A stretch of DNA of 37,330 bases from Gemmatimonadota bacterium (lineage in GTDB: Bacteria; Gemmatimonadota; Gemmatimonadetes; Gemmatimonadales; GWC2-71-9). A program made the position numbers and the translations under genes. This document shows, piece by piece, positions 1 through 7,848 of the stretch (position 1 is its first letter; every line of letters starts with the position of its first letter). The notes below the pieces were generated by a model that worked only from the letters and a program-made list of their open reading frames with translations, was not told the origin of the DNA and did not search any database. Location of the stretch: assembly GCA_022562295.1 (NCBI GenBank), contig JADFPO010000029.1, positions 1 through 37,330 on the forward strand. Direction: 5' to 3'.

Positions 1-471
1 GTCCTACTGGAGGCGCTGGGTGGGGCAGGTCATCGGCTGGCCGTCGCCGAATCCTGCACCGGAGGGCTCGTGGGAGGGCGCCTCACGGCCGTTCCAGGCT
101 CTTCGGCCGTGTTCATAGGAGGAGTCGTGGCGTACGACGATCGGGTGAAGGAGGACATTCTGGGCGTTCCCAAGGCCATTCTGGAGGCACATGGGGCCGT
201 CAGCGAGGCGGTTGCGACGGCCATGGCCGACGGTGTGGCCACGCGATTCGGTACGGCAGCGGCCGTGGCGGTGACGGGTATTGCCGGGCCTGGGGGCGGG
301 ACTGAGGAGAAGCCCGTGGGCACCGTCTGCATCGCTGGCCGCGTCGGTGACGCCCAGCGGGTAGTCCGGCGAGTGATCCCGGGCGATAGGGAGGGGATTC
401 GGCAGCGCAGTGCCCAGGCAGCGCTCGACCTACTTCGTGGGCTCGTTAATCCAGGGTCACACACGCAGTAG
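1..471 (+). CDS. cinA: CinA C-terminal domain protein (nicotinamide-nucleotide amidase), 5' end missing
   Basis: The frame is open from base 1, so only the last 156 residues are present. They match the CinA C-terminal domain, which in characterised members hydrolyses NMN to nicotinate mononucleotide in pyridine nucleotide recycling. Visible family signatures are the AESCTGG segment near residue 17 and the GIAGPGGGTEEKPVGTV loop near residue 95. It cannot be seen whether the full gene carries the N-terminal MoaB-like domain of long CinA proteins or is a stand-alone PncC-type enzyme. The gene is followed by a 120-bp spacer and then grpE on the same strand. The domain call is secure; the full-length architecture is unknown. 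Confidence 0.93.
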   Translation, partial: VLLEALGGAGHRLAVAESCTGGLVGGRLTAVPGSSAVFIGGVVAYDDRVKEDILGVPKAILEAHGAVSEAVATAMADGVATRFGTAAAVAVTGIAGPGGGTEEKPVGTVCIAGRVGDAQRVVRRVIPGDREGIRQRSAQAALDLLRGLVNPGSHTQ

Positions 472-509
472 AGATTGGCAGACCCTGGCTGCTATTTTGA
501 CAGGAACAG

Positions 510-525
510 TGGTACGGACTTTGCC
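510..525 (+). promoter_or_regulatory. Sigma-54-like -24/-12 promoter upstream of grpE-dnaJ
   Basis: The sequence TGGTACGGACTTTGCC has the invariant GG (511-512) and GC (523-524) separated by exactly 10 bases. It agrees with the TGGCACG-N4-TTGCW consensus except at the fourth and last positions. Predicted initiation falls near 536, at the left edge of the hairpin described next. A TTGACA at 497-502 has no -10 box at a usable distance, so sigma-54 is the better reading. It remains a prediction from pattern alone. Confidence 0.5.
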
Positions 526-535
526 CACCCACTAT

Positions 536-564
536 AGTAAGACCGTTGTTCTTACTCGATTTTT
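536..564 (+). promoter_or_regulatory. 7-7-7 inverted repeat with trailing T run: cinA terminator or grpE operator
   Basis: AGTAAGA (536-542) and TCTTACT (550-556) form a perfect 7-bp inverted repeat around a 7-base centre, and five T residues follow at 560-564. This could be a weak intrinsic terminator for cinA, or an operator for grpE-dnaJ. It is not a CIRCE element: neither the arms nor the 9-base spacer match. It coincides with the predicted start point of the sigma-54-like promoter, so the two may be functionally linked. Confidence 0.45.
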
Positions 565-594
565 CACGCAAAACCCGGACTTCGCAAAAAGGCG

Positions 595-1299
595 ATGAAT
601 CACACCCATACCGACTCGAGCACCGACGACACCGCCGCGCAGAGCCCGGCCGGTGGCGGGGGCGAGGGTGGGGGCGGGGGCGCCGCGAATATGGAGGCGC
701 TAACGGACCAGACGCCCGAGACCGGACAGTCTGCGTCACCACAGCCTGAATTGGACACGGTCGGCCAAGGCCAAGAGGACGCCGATGGTGCCGCAGACGC
801 GGTCGCCGAGACTCCCGCGCCCACGGTAACCAGCCTCGAGAAGGAACTGGCAGAACTACGGGATCGGCACCTGCGTACCGTCGCGGAATACGAGAACTTC
901 CGCAAGCGCACCGCGCGGGAGAGAGGGCAGCTGTGGGCGCGCGCGCAGGCGGAGATCGCGTCGTCCATTCTCGACGCGCTGGACGACTTCGGTCGGGTGC
1001 TGGACGTCGACCGGACCAAGGCCCGTGCGGCGGACGTGATCGAGGGAGTCGAGTTGGTGGAGCGGAAGCTGGTGCGCGAACTCGAAGCGGCGGGATTGGA
1101 GCGGGTCGGGGAAGTTGGAGTGTCGTTCGATCCGAATTACCACGAAGCGATCGGTTCGATGCCAGCAGAGTCGGAGGAGCAGGATCAAACCATCGGGGCG
1201 GTGTTCCAGGTGGGTTATCGATTCGGCGAAGTGTTGATCCGTCCCGCGAAGGTCCATGTGTTGATGTGGCAAGGCGGGCAGGACAAAGGATCCGGTTGA
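595..1299 (+). CDS. grpE: Nucleotide exchange factor GrpE
   Basis: GrpE is the cytoplasmic nucleotide exchange factor for DnaK. The protein has 234 residues. The first 80 are a low-complexity, glycine-rich acidic tail with two poly-Gly stretches. A coiled coil follows, with the family motif EYENFRKRT near residue 100, and then the C-terminal beta domain, whose end ([11 protein letters not shown]) is typical. ATG 595 is preceded by a modest AAGG. ATG 691 would remove the Gly-rich tail but has no ribosome site. The stop codon overlaps the dnaJ start (TGATG), so the two are translationally coupled. DnaK and HrcA are not in the window. The long Gly-rich extension is the only odd feature. Confidence 0.96.
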   Translation: MNHTHTDSSTDDTAAQSPAGGGGEGGGGGAANMEALTDQTPETGQSASPQPELDTVGQGQEDADGAADAVAETPAPTVTSLEKELAELRDRHLRTVAEYENFRKRTARERGQLWARAQAEIASSILDALDDFGRVLDVDRTKARAADVIEGVELVERKLVRELEAAGLERVGEVGVSFDPNYHEAIGSMPAESEEQDQTIGAVFQVGYRFGEVLIRPAKVHVLMWQGGQDKGSG

Positions 1300-2375
1300 T
1301 GGCGCCGTCGAAAGACTACTATCGCATTCTCGGTGTGTCTGACTCGGCCAGCAAGGACGAGATCAAGAAAGCGTACCGCAACCTTGCCAAGCAGTATCAT
1401 CCGGACGCCAATCCCAACAACAAAGAGGCCGCCGAGCGCTTCAAGGGAATCTCGGAGGCGTATGCGGTGTTGAGTGACGCCGGCCAGCGCAAGAAGTACG
1501 ATATGATGCGGCGGTTTGGTGCCTTCACCGGGCAGGGCCGGACGTCTGGTCGTGGCGGTCCGAAGTTCGAGGAGTTCGATTTCGGCGGGTTGGGGGGATT
1601 CGGTGGGTTGGGTGACATCTTCTCGTCCATATTTGGTAGGGGCAGAAAGGAGGCCGGTGTCGACCCGATCGAGACGGTTGTGGAAGTACCGTTCCGCACG
1701 GCAGTGCTCGGGGGGAAGATTGCGGTCACCGTATCGGTATCTGAAGCCTGTCCCACCTGCGGCGGAAACGGCGCGGCCCCCGGGGCCAAAGTGTCGAGTT
1801 GTGACGAGTGTAATGGCCGGGGAACCGTGAGCTTCGGTCAGGGGGGGTTCGCCGTGAACCGCCCGTGTCCCAAATGTCGCGGGAGGGGCACCGTCGCAAG
1901 CGAAACATGCAGGCGTTGCGGCGGTGCGGGTGAAGTCGAGTTGGACAAGCAGTTGATGGTTATGGTGCAGCCCGGGACCGAATCCGGCCGGAAGGTTCGA
2001 CTGAAGGGCCAGGGACAACGTCATCCGACCGGAGGCAAGCCGGGCGATCTGCTCGTCACATTTCAGGTCAAGGGCGATCGCTTCTTCCGCAGGGATGGAA
2101 CCGACCTGGTGTGCACCGTTCCCATAAACCTCGCGGGCGCGGTGCTGGGCACCAAGATTCGTGTGCGAACCATTGATGGGAAACGCGTGGCCCTACGTGT
2201 CCCGCCGGGAACACAGCCGGGCCGAAAGTTTCGTCTGAAGGGGCTCGGTGTAGAACGTAATGGCAAGCGCGGCGATCAACTCGTCGAAATCAACGTGCAG
2301 ATCCCGGAAAAACTCAACCAGAAGCAAACCGATCTGCTCAAGGAATTCGCCGAAGTCTCGGGACTCAAGTATTGA
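1299..2375 (+). CDS. dnaJ: Chaperone protein DnaJ
   Basis: This is a full-length type I J-protein of 358 residues, the DnaK co-chaperone that stimulates ATP hydrolysis and delivers clients. The J domain covers residues 1-70, with the essential HPD at 34-36. A Gly/Phe-rich linker of about residues 75-115 includes repeated GLGGFGG. The zinc region has all four CxxCxGxG repeats ([32 protein letters not shown]). Two beta-barrel client-binding domains follow. ATG 1299 overlaps the grpE stop; an upstream in-frame extension into grpE would only be its shadow. The gene ends at a convergent junction filled with short-unit repeats. Confidence 0.97.
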   Translation: MAPSKDYYRILGVSDSASKDEIKKAYRNLAKQYHPDANPNNKEAAERFKGISEAYAVLSDAGQRKKYDMMRRFGAFTGQGRTSGRGGPKFEEFDFGGLGGFGGLGDIFSSIFGRGRKEAGVDPIETVVEVPFRTAVLGGKIAVTVSVSEACPTCGGNGAAPGAKVSSCDECNGRGTVSFGQGGFAVNRPCPKCRGRGTVASETCRRCGGAGEVELDKQLMVMVQPGTESGRKVRLKGQGQRHPTGGKPGDLLVTFQVKGDRFFRRDGTDLVCTVPINLAGAVLGTKIRVRTIDGKRVALRVPPGTQPGRKFRLKGLGVERNGKRGDQLVEINVQIPEKLNQKQTDLLKEFAEVSGLKY

Positions 2376-2384
2376 GCAGCCCGC

Positions 2385-2637
2385 CAGCTTTCAACCATCT
2401 GCTTTTAGCTTTCAGCAACCGGCGCTCGGCGTCCGAACACCCGTTGGGGAACCACGGATGACGCTGATGGGACGGACAAAAGCGGATTCCACCACCCACC
2501 TCCACACCCCAACAAAATATTTGATCCGTGTTCACCCGCATCCTCCGCGTTATCCGCGGTCTCTTGAAAACGGCGGGACCCACGGCGGCCGGAGCCGAAG
2601 GTGAATGTCGCAGCCGGCTGCCGGTCGCTGGCAGCTG
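2385..2637. repeat. Outer period-7 arms at the dnaJ / lipoprotein convergent junction
   Basis: Positions 2385-2419 divide into degenerate 7-bp units: CAGCTTT, CAACCAT, CTGCTTT, TAGCTTT, CAGCAAC. Positions 2610-2637 divide into four more: GCAGCCG, GCTGCCG, GTCGCTG, GCAGCTG. Read on the opposite strand the second block also yields CAGCTG-type heptads, so the two may be diverged inverted arms. They enclose the period-9 element at 2452-2559. The right arm stops two bases before the stop codon of the convergent lipoprotein gene. Confidence 0.55.
2452..2559. repeat. Period-9 imperfect inverted-repeat element
   Basis: The left arm (2452-2488) and right arm (2524-2559) are imperfect reverse complements built on a 9-bp period. 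The right arm reads ATCCGTGTT, CACCCGCAT, CCTCCGCGT, TATCCGCGG; the left arm carries the complementary CGGAT-type units. The centre is about 35 bp and contains an AT-rich stretch. There is no coding content. The architecture matches the element at 7512-7708. Confidence 0.65.
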
Positions 2638-2638
2638 A

Positions 2639-3436
2639 CTAATTTCCCAACCAACGACTGGCACTGTCGGGGCGAAATCTTCCCCTCCTATCCACGATAA
2701 ACGTTGCGTACGGTCCCGCCGGCGACCATGCGATGACGTCACCGTCGTCTCGGGCCACGGTGTAGACTCTGAACGCGCTGTCACCGGGAACACCGGCCAT
2801 CATGTGGATCCTTCCCTGGCGGTCTACCGAGATGTCGGTGAAGTATGCGGTTACGGCCCACGGCCATTCCACTCGCCAGCGGATGTTCCCGAACTCGTTG
2901 TACAGTGTCATGTGCTTGCCGGGCACCGCGTGCAACACGCCGCCGGCGGCCCCCGCGATCAGGCTGGGGCGCGCGCCGGTCTCGATCAGCGCAAACGACG
3001 TGATGCTGTCACCGTCTAGTTGAAGCAGTTCCAAGTCGGCCGACTCCACCACGACGCGACCGCCTGGCAGCACGGCGAATTGGTGGGCGCGGGATGAGAT
3101 ATCACCCAGATCGATGCGGCGTTCGAGGGCGCCGTCCCACGACAGCACCACAATTTGAGGACGGCCGTCCCTGATATCCGACACGTACCATCGTCCGTCG
3201 ACCTGTTGGACTTGGAGCGGGCTGTCGAGCGCCTCGCTACCGATCGTGTCGATCGCGCCAGACCGTAGGTGGTAGAGGACCAATCCGTCGATTCCCACGG
3301 CAGTCATGGCGAGCAGGCTATCCCCTACCGGCTCCACGGCTCGCCCGCGCACGTAGATGAGGCCCAAAGACTTCGGCGATCCGCCGCACGACCACAACAG
3401 CGCGCTGGCGATGAGAGCGTAAACCGATCGGTGCAT
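2639..3436 (-). CDS. Predicted lipoprotein, beta-propeller-like, function unknown
   Basis: A 265-residue protein starting MHRSVYAL. It has a short hydrophobic signal and a plausible lipobox ending at Cys18 (LLWSC), so it is probably anchored in a membrane and faces the periplasm or cell surface. The body contains repeated short beta-type stretches (LLAMTAVGIDGLVLY, RWYVSDIRDGRPQIVVL, HMTLYNEFGNIRW, GRIHMMAG), suggesting a propeller such as a 6-bladed NHL or quinoprotein-like fold. No catalytic motif is visible. It starts two bases after the stop of the upstream lipoprotein gene, so the two are almost certainly co-transcribed. I do not recognise a family. ATG 3436 is preferred because upstream in-frame codons would run into the previous gene. 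Confidence 0.75.
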   Translation of the reverse strand: MHRSVYALIASALLWSCGGSPKSLGLIYVRGRAVEPVGDSLLAMTAVGIDGLVLYHLRSGAIDTIGSEALDSPLQVQQVDGRWYVSDIRDGRPQIVVLSWDGALERRIDLGDISSRAHQFAVLPGGRVVVESADLELLQLDGDSITSFALIETGARPSLIAGAAGGVLHAVPGKHMTLYNEFGNIRWRVEWPWAVTAYFTDISVDRQGRIHMMAGVPGDSAFRVYTVARDDGDVIAWSPAGPYATFIVDRRGRFRPDSASRWLGN

Positions 3437-3438
3437 GG

Positions 3439-4455
3439 TTAGTCCTGGAAGATGAGCTTGAGGCCGAACGCCCAATAGGCCGGTGCCAACGCGGCGTCGA
3501 TGATGTCGAACAGTCTATCGGGTGCGGCGAACAAGTCGTTGAGAGCGGTCAGTTTTTCCCCGAGCACCGGGCCACCGTTCGTGTCGGTGAACACGGGCAT
3601 GGCAACCGTTCCCCCGATACGGGCCACTTCCGTGTTGTTGCTTCGGACGGTTCCCTCGATCGATTGTGGCGTACCGGACGTGGTCATGGACAGGACCGTA
3701 CCGCCGGACGTCACCGTCATCGTGGTGGTCGCGGTGAAGGTTTGGGCGTCGAAGTCGAGCACGATGCTGATGACGGTCTGGTTCCGTTCGAGCCGGTAGT
3801 CCAGTGCAATCCCTTCGGACACCGAAATCCGCTGTGCGAGGATCACGCCGATGGGGCCATCCGTTGTTGCGATGAAGCCGGCGATGGTGTGCTCGAGAGT
3901 CGTGACTACGATGTTGCCGGCAGCCGTCGCCTCGTAGTCGATAAGCGATTCCCCGTCTACCACGGCCTGAACCCCAATCCTGTCCGTGCCGCCGGCCGAT
4001 TTGTCCACCACATCCACGTGCCCGATTGGCACGAGGGGGGCGATCACGCGGTCCTCGGCCGTATCCACGGTATACTGGACGAAGCGGACGGCGTTCGCGG
4101 GTGTGTCACCGTCATCCTCCGCGAACTCGTACGCCTCCGTGGTCGCGTTGAATACGAGGCGTCGGCCTAGACCAGGGATTGGGATCCCAACGGCCGGCAC
4201 GGCGCCGGACGTTGGTGTTGGCGGCGTACCGACGGTGGGGAGTTCGATCTTCGGGCCCAACACCGTGAGACTTTGAATGGCTCGGTTTTCATCAGAGGCA
4301 TCGAGCAAGTCGGCTACGATCGATGCTGTGGCGACGGGATCGAAGTCGGTGTCCGGTCCCGTGGAATCCCCACACGCCACACACGCGAGTCCCGCCGCTG
4401 TGATGATGGACCGGTTTACGATACGCGCGGTGATTCCGCCACGAGGTGTGTTCAC
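3439..4455 (-). CDS. Predicted secreted lipoprotein, function unknown
   Basis: A 338-residue protein that would use a GTG start at 4455. The N-terminus has a positively charged stretch, a hydrophobic core and a lipobox ending at the second Cys of ACVACGDSTGP; that Cys-Gly-Asp-Ser-Thr-Gly-Pro signature recurs in lipoproteins of this genome type. The remainder is Thr/Val-rich and beta-prone, without Cys or catalytic motifs. No enzyme family is recognised. It is followed after two bases by another lipoprotein gene on the same strand. No convincing ribosome site precedes GTG 4455, so the exact start is uncertain, although the signal peptide fixes it to within about 15 codons. Confidence 0.75.
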   Translation of the reverse strand: MNTPRGGITARIVNRSIITAAGLACVACGDSTGPDTDFDPVATASIVADLLDASDENRAIQSLTVLGPKIELPTVGTPPTPTSGAVPAVGIPIPGLGRRLVFNATTEAYEFAEDDGDTPANAVRFVQYTVDTAEDRVIAPLVPIGHVDVVDKSAGGTDRIGVQAVVDGESLIDYEATAAGNIVVTTLEHTIAGFIATTDGPIGVILAQRISVSEGIALDYRLERNQTVISIVLDFDAQTFTATTTMTVTSGGTVLSMTTSGTPQSIEGTVRSNNTEVARIGGTVAMPVFTDTNGGPVLGEKLTALNDLFAAPDRLFDIIDAALAPAYWAFGLKLIFQD

Positions 4456-4543
4456 GGGGCCAAATCTAATCGCATGCGTCGCACGATGGCGGTGGTGGCT
4501 GCTACCACCGATGGCATTCGAACGCTGGCGAAGCCTCGATGGG

Positions 4544-4915
4544 CTATCCGTCCGTCACACCGTCGGGCCCAGCGGCCCCATTGTCGGTCAGCGCGTGCTT
4601 CGAGGTTGCCGGCGCCGCTTCGGGATCCGGCACCACCACTGATTGGGCAGATCGGCGCCCGTCCAATTCGGACTGCAACCTATCGAAATTCCAAGCGATG
4701 GCGTCTAGGATCACCACGGTGATGGCGCAGAGGAGTGAGAACGCGACCGTGATCCCCGCTGCGAACCAGAGGACGCTTGCCATCGTCAGGGATTGATAGT
4801 TGGCCCCAACGATGATGAAGGCCAACGTGACCAGGTACAGGCTGTAGCGCTGCATTCGGGCGGCTTGCACGGCCGGGGGAATGATGTGTCTGCGTTCAGT
4901 CGCTGCGGTGCTCAT
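4544..4915 (-). CDS. Small membrane protein with two transmembrane segments
   Basis: A 123-residue protein with two predicted transmembrane helices, around residues 25-40 (LYLVTLAFIIVGANY) and 47-72 (VLWFAAGITVAFSLLCAITVVILDA). A hydrophilic Pro/Ala-rich C-terminal tail follows. A clear GAGGAG-type ribosome site lies just upstream of ATG 4915. It is divergent from the YjbQ-family gene and upstream of the lipoprotein pair, from which it is separated by 88 bp containing a CGGTGGT/ACCACCG hairpin (4490-4510). No family is recognised; it is probably an inner-membrane protein. Confidence 0.7.
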   Translation of the reverse strand: MSTAATERRHIIPPAVQAARMQRYSLYLVTLAFIIVGANYQSLTMASVLWFAAGITVAFSLLCAITVVILDAIAWNFDRLQSELDGRRSAQSVVVPDPEAAPATSKHALTDNGAAGPDGVTDG

Positions 4916-5032
4916 GATCGCTCCTCATCGAACTGTTGGGTTTTATGTGCTCAGGCTACAGGGTTGGGCGAACCGTCGTGCCTGTCAAGAGGGGGCTTCC
5001 CTCCCTCCGCGCCACCAACTATCGATTCCTTC

Positions 5033-5455
5033 ATGCCACGAGTTACTCAGCGCCGTTGGACCTTCGACCTCGCGAAAGAATTCGGCCACTGCGATGTAAC
5101 GGGCGAAGTCGAGCACTTCGTGGGCGATGCCGGCATTGCCACGGGTTTGGTCACGGTGGCTCTCGTCGGATCCACCGGTGCGGTGACGACTATCGAGTAC
5201 GAGGCTGGTGCTCTGGCCGACCTGCGGGCGGCGCTCGATCGCCTCGCGCCCATTGATGCGCACTACGAGCACAACGCGAGGTGGGGAGACGGCAACGGCT
5301 TCTCGCACGTGCGCTCGGCTCTGCTCAAGACGAGCCTCGCCATCCCCGTGGTGGACGGCCGGCTGCAGCTCGGCACGTGGCAGCAGATCGTGGTGATCAA
5401 CCTGGACAACCGGCCGAGGGCCCGTGAGGTGGTAGCCACCGTACTAGGAGATTAG
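5033..5455 (+). CDS. yjbQ: YjbQ family protein (UPF0047, secondary thiamine-phosphate synthase type)
   Basis: The 140-residue product has the length and conserved C-terminal half of the YjbQ/UPF0047 family. Recognisable segments are YEHNARWGDGNGFSH, then VRSALLKTSLAIPVVDG, then LGTWQQIVVINLDNRP. Characterised relatives show weak thiamine-phosphate synthase activity, but the physiological role is unsettled. It should be a small cytoplasmic protein, probably trimeric as in the family. ATG 5033 gives the usual family length; an upstream in-frame start would add about 80 non-homologous residues. No strong ribosome site is seen. It stands alone, divergent from the small membrane protein gene. Confidence 0.9.
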   Translation: MPRVTQRRWTFDLAKEFGHCDVTGEVEHFVGDAGIATGLVTVALVGSTGAVTTIEYEAGALADLRAALDRLAPIDAHYEHNARWGDGNGFSHVRSALLKTSLAIPVVDGRLQLGTWQQIVVINLDNRPRAREVVATVLGD

Positions 5456-5671
5456 GCGTTCCTAACGACCGCCGGCGAACCAACACGGGAGGTTCGCGGT
5501 TATCCACACGAAAGCAGGCGAGACGCCGAGAGCGTCGCATCCGTGGTCGAGACAGTGAACTTTCGGCTGGTTGCGGGTGTAACCGACTCAGCCCGACGAC
5601 CGAGGGGTTAGGGCTATATTCTAGCGAGAAAAGCCTGTAACGGCCCCACGGTGGGCCTTGAGAGGAGGCCT

Positions 5672-6898
5672 ATGAGTCAAGGACATGTTCGACTGAGTCG
5701 TTTCGCCCTCGCCCTTACGGGTGCCGTGGCCGCCTGTGGCGGCGGCGGCTCCACCGGGCCCAGCCTGGATCAAGCGCTCACCGTCGTGAGCGCTGGCCTA
5801 GCCCATTCCTGCGGCTTGACCGCGGCGGGCCAGGCGTTTTGCTGGGGATGGAACCGTGACGGCCAATTGGGGGACGGAGGCAACGCCTCACGCAGCTCTC
5901 CCGTTTCGGTGCAGGGTGGGTTGACATTCGAGTCGATTGCCGCCGGAGGAGGTCACACCTGCGGTCTGGTTACCGGAGGGCTGGCGTACTGTTGGGGGTT
6001 CAACCTCAACGGACAGTTGGGGGACGGAACCCAGAATGACCGTGAAGAGCCCGTCGCCGTGTTGGGATCGATTCAGTTTACGTCCATAGTAGCCGGCGCG
6101 AGCTACAACTGCGGCTTGGCAACCGACGGCACCGCGTATTGCTGGGGCTGGAACGGCGAGGGCCAGCTTGGCGACGGTGGGGTCTTGGACCAGAGCACGC
6201 CGGCTCAGGTGGGCTCCGGCCTCACGTTTACATCGCTGGCTGTCGGCGCGTTCCACAGCTGCGGTGTGACGGCGTCGGGCGACGCGTACTGTTGGGGAAG
6301 GAATGTGTCCGGTGAGCTGGGCAACGGCGGCCAGCAGGCGAGCAACGTTCCCGTGCTCGTTACGGGAGGGCTTTCGTTCACGTCACTCGCGGTGGGCGAC
6401 GAACACACCTGTGCGGTGGTGGCGACCGGCGACGTGTACTGCTGGGGGTTCAACGAGTTCGGTCAGACGGCCACGCCAGGGGGCGGGGTCAATTCGACAC
6501 CCACGCCGATCGTTGGCGGACCGTCGTTCGCATCTGTCTTCGCGAGAGCGAACTTTACCTGTGGGCTGGATGCGACCGGGGCGATGTTCTGCTGGGGTCT
6601 CAACGATCAGGGCCAGCACGGCGCGTTGTCGCAGCAGATCTGCACCGAAACCGATCTCACCGGCGTCATCGTCTCTCAGGTTGGTTGCGCGGCGAGTCCG
6701 GTTCCGGGTGTGAGTGACCACCGGTTCGGTCGTCTCGCGCTGGGCAGTCACCATGTGTGTGCCATCAGCTCGACCGAGGGCGTGGCGTTTTGCTGGGGAG
6801 ATGGGGGCGAGGGCCAGCTGGGAGACGGCATGTCGGGAAGCTTGTACAATACCATCCAAGCGCAGCGGGTGCTCGGACAGCCGGGCAGCGGTACATGA
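5672..6898 (+). CDS. RCC1-repeat lipoprotein (seven-bladed propeller)
   Basis: A 408-residue protein with a lipoprotein signal (lipobox AVAAC, then a Gly-rich linker ending STGP). The rest is seven RCC1-type repeats. Each has an H-x-C-G/A segment followed about 10 residues later by C-W-G and then GQLGDG-like turns, which fits a complete seven-bladed propeller. Paired cysteines in every blade suggest disulfides in an exported protein. An AGGAGG site at 5663-5668 fixes ATG 5672. A possible -10 (TATATT, 5615-5620) lies upstream with no good -35. Bacterial RCC1-like lipoproteins have no assigned enzymatic role; surface binding is an inference. A small lipoprotein gene follows 65 bp downstream. 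Confidence 0.9.
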   Translation: MSQGHVRLSRFALALTGAVAACGGGGSTGPSLDQALTVVSAGLAHSCGLTAAGQAFCWGWNRDGQLGDGGNASRSSPVSVQGGLTFESIAAGGGHTCGLVTGGLAYCWGFNLNGQLGDGTQNDREEPVAVLGSIQFTSIVAGASYNCGLATDGTAYCWGWNGEGQLGDGGVLDQSTPAQVGSGLTFTSLAVGAFHSCGVTASGDAYCWGRNVSGELGNGGQQASNVPVLVTGGLSFTSLAVGDEHTCAVVATGDVYCWGFNEFGQTATPGGGVNSTPTPIVGGPSFASVFARANFTCGLDATGAMFCWGLNDQGQHGALSQQICTETDLTGVIVSQVGCAASPVPGVSDHRFGRLALGSHHVCAISSTEGVAFCWGDGGEGQLGDGMSGSLYNTIQAQRVLGQPGSGT

Positions 6899-6963
6899 GC
6901 ATTTCAGGTTCGCGAATAGCCGGCTCAGCGCTGAGCCGTTGCGATATCGAGTTAGGAGGAGTT

Positions 6964-7425
6964 ATGCGGAGTGTGTTGTCGTTGGCGTTGTTGTTCACTG
7001 TCAACGCGTGTTACGTGTACGTGCCGGTCGGCGACACGATGCCGAAGCCGGGCAAGGAGATTCGCGCCTATCTCTCCCCCCATCAAGACTTCGACGTGGG
7101 GAGGGTGACCGTGCGCGACGTGGAACGTATCGACGGCATCGTGTATACGTCCTCTGCCGACACGGTGGCGGTGTTCAGCAACTGGCTTCACCAGACGTTC
7201 GGAAGGCGGTTCGATTCCCGCCGCGCCGTGTACTACCTGACGCGGGACGAACTTGGCGTATTGGAAGAGCGGCGAATCCATCCTTTGAGGAGCGCGGTCA
7301 GCGTCGTACTTGGCGTGGGAGTGTTTGCTTCGGTCTTTACGTTTGTGGCCGACGCCGGTGGGGAACAGAACAACTCCGGAAACAAGGGGGACGCCCAACA
7401 GGGGTTGTCGAGGCCGTTCCGGTAG
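6964..7425 (+). CDS. Small lipoprotein, function unknown
   Basis: A 153-residue protein starting MRSVLSLALLF, with a signal peptide and lipobox ending at Cys16 (FTVNAC). The central part looks like a small globular periplasmic domain (EIRAYLSPHQDF, VGRVTVRDVERIDGIVYT). A C-terminal hydrophobic segment near residue 120 (AVSVVLGVGVFASVFTFVA) could be a membrane anchor. A very good ribosome site, TAGGAGGA at 6953-6960, supports the start. It follows the RCC1 lipoprotein gene by 65 bp, probably in the same transcript, and is followed directly by an intrinsic terminator. No family recognised. Confidence 0.8.
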   Translation: MRSVLSLALLFTVNACYVYVPVGDTMPKPGKEIRAYLSPHQDFDVGRVTVRDVERIDGIVYTSSADTVAVFSNWLHQTFGRRFDSRRAVYYLTRDELGVLEERRIHPLRSAVSVVLGVGVFASVFTFVADAGGEQNNSGNKGDAQQGLSRPFR

Positions 7426-7445
7426 GTTTCTGGGATCGTACGATG

Positions 7446-7480
7446 AAAAGGGAGTGGCGTCATGCGCTGCTCCCTTTTTT
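7446..7480 (+). terminator. Intrinsic terminator for the RCC1 / lipoprotein transcript
   Basis: AAAAGGGAG (7446-7454) pairs perfectly with CTCCCTTTT (7470-7478), closing a 15-base loop and followed by more T residues to 7480. It lies 20 bp after the lipoprotein stop. Because the A run precedes the stem, it may also work weakly in the other direction. Confidence 0.85.
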
Positions 7481-7511
7481 GGTGACGATGGCAAGCATCG
7501 AGATTGAATAG

Positions 7512-7710
7512 CCACGGAACCCACGGAAACCACGGACCCCCACACCCGCTTGCGTTTGGGTCCCTGCCTCCCCCCCTACTGCGATGGTTTTGGACGGGGG
7601 TTGGTCTGCACGGTTGGATGAGATTATGAGAGGAGCCTGGGAGACGAGCAAACAAAACGCACAGAATAAGGGTGTGGCTGGGTTCCGTGGGGTCCGTGGA
7701 TTCCGTGGCC
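7512..7710. repeat. Period-9 inverted-repeat element between two convergent terminators
   Basis: The left arm (7512-7548) is made of 9-bp units CCACGGAAC, CCACGGAAA, CCACGGACC, then CCCACACCC. The right arm (7670-7709) is its reverse complement, with TCCGTGG at 7684, 7693 and 7702, exactly 9 bp apart, preceded by GGGTGTGG. The interior, about 120 bp, has no gene. The element lies between the + strand terminator at 7446-7480 and the - strand terminator at 7780-7815, in DNA that neither operon needs to transcribe. The layout resembles a small non-autonomous element, but no target-site duplication is evident. Confidence 0.75.
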
Positions 7711-7779
7711 ATCACGGGTGGAGTGGAAGGGCCTGCATCATCCGTCGATCGTTTACCCGAGATTTCCGGAAGAGCCAAC

Positions 7780-7815
7780 AAAAAACCGGGCCGGTGCTGG
7801 AGTGCACCGGCCCGG
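7780..7815 (-). terminator. Intrinsic terminator for susC-susD
   Basis: CCGGGCCGGTGC (7786-7797) and GCACCGGCCCGG (7804-7815) form a perfect 12-bp GC-rich stem with a 6-base loop. On the minus strand it is followed by six U residues (A run at 7780-7785). It lies 33 bp after the susD stop. Confidence 0.92.
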
Positions 7816-7848
7816 CTACTGCCCTCAACGGGACCTGTGATTTCCTGC

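Noticed and set aside
497-538. Sigma-70 promoter made from TTGACA (497) and TATAGT (533)
   Set aside because: The spacing is 30 bp, far beyond the 16-18 bp that works; the GG-N10-GC site between them fits better.
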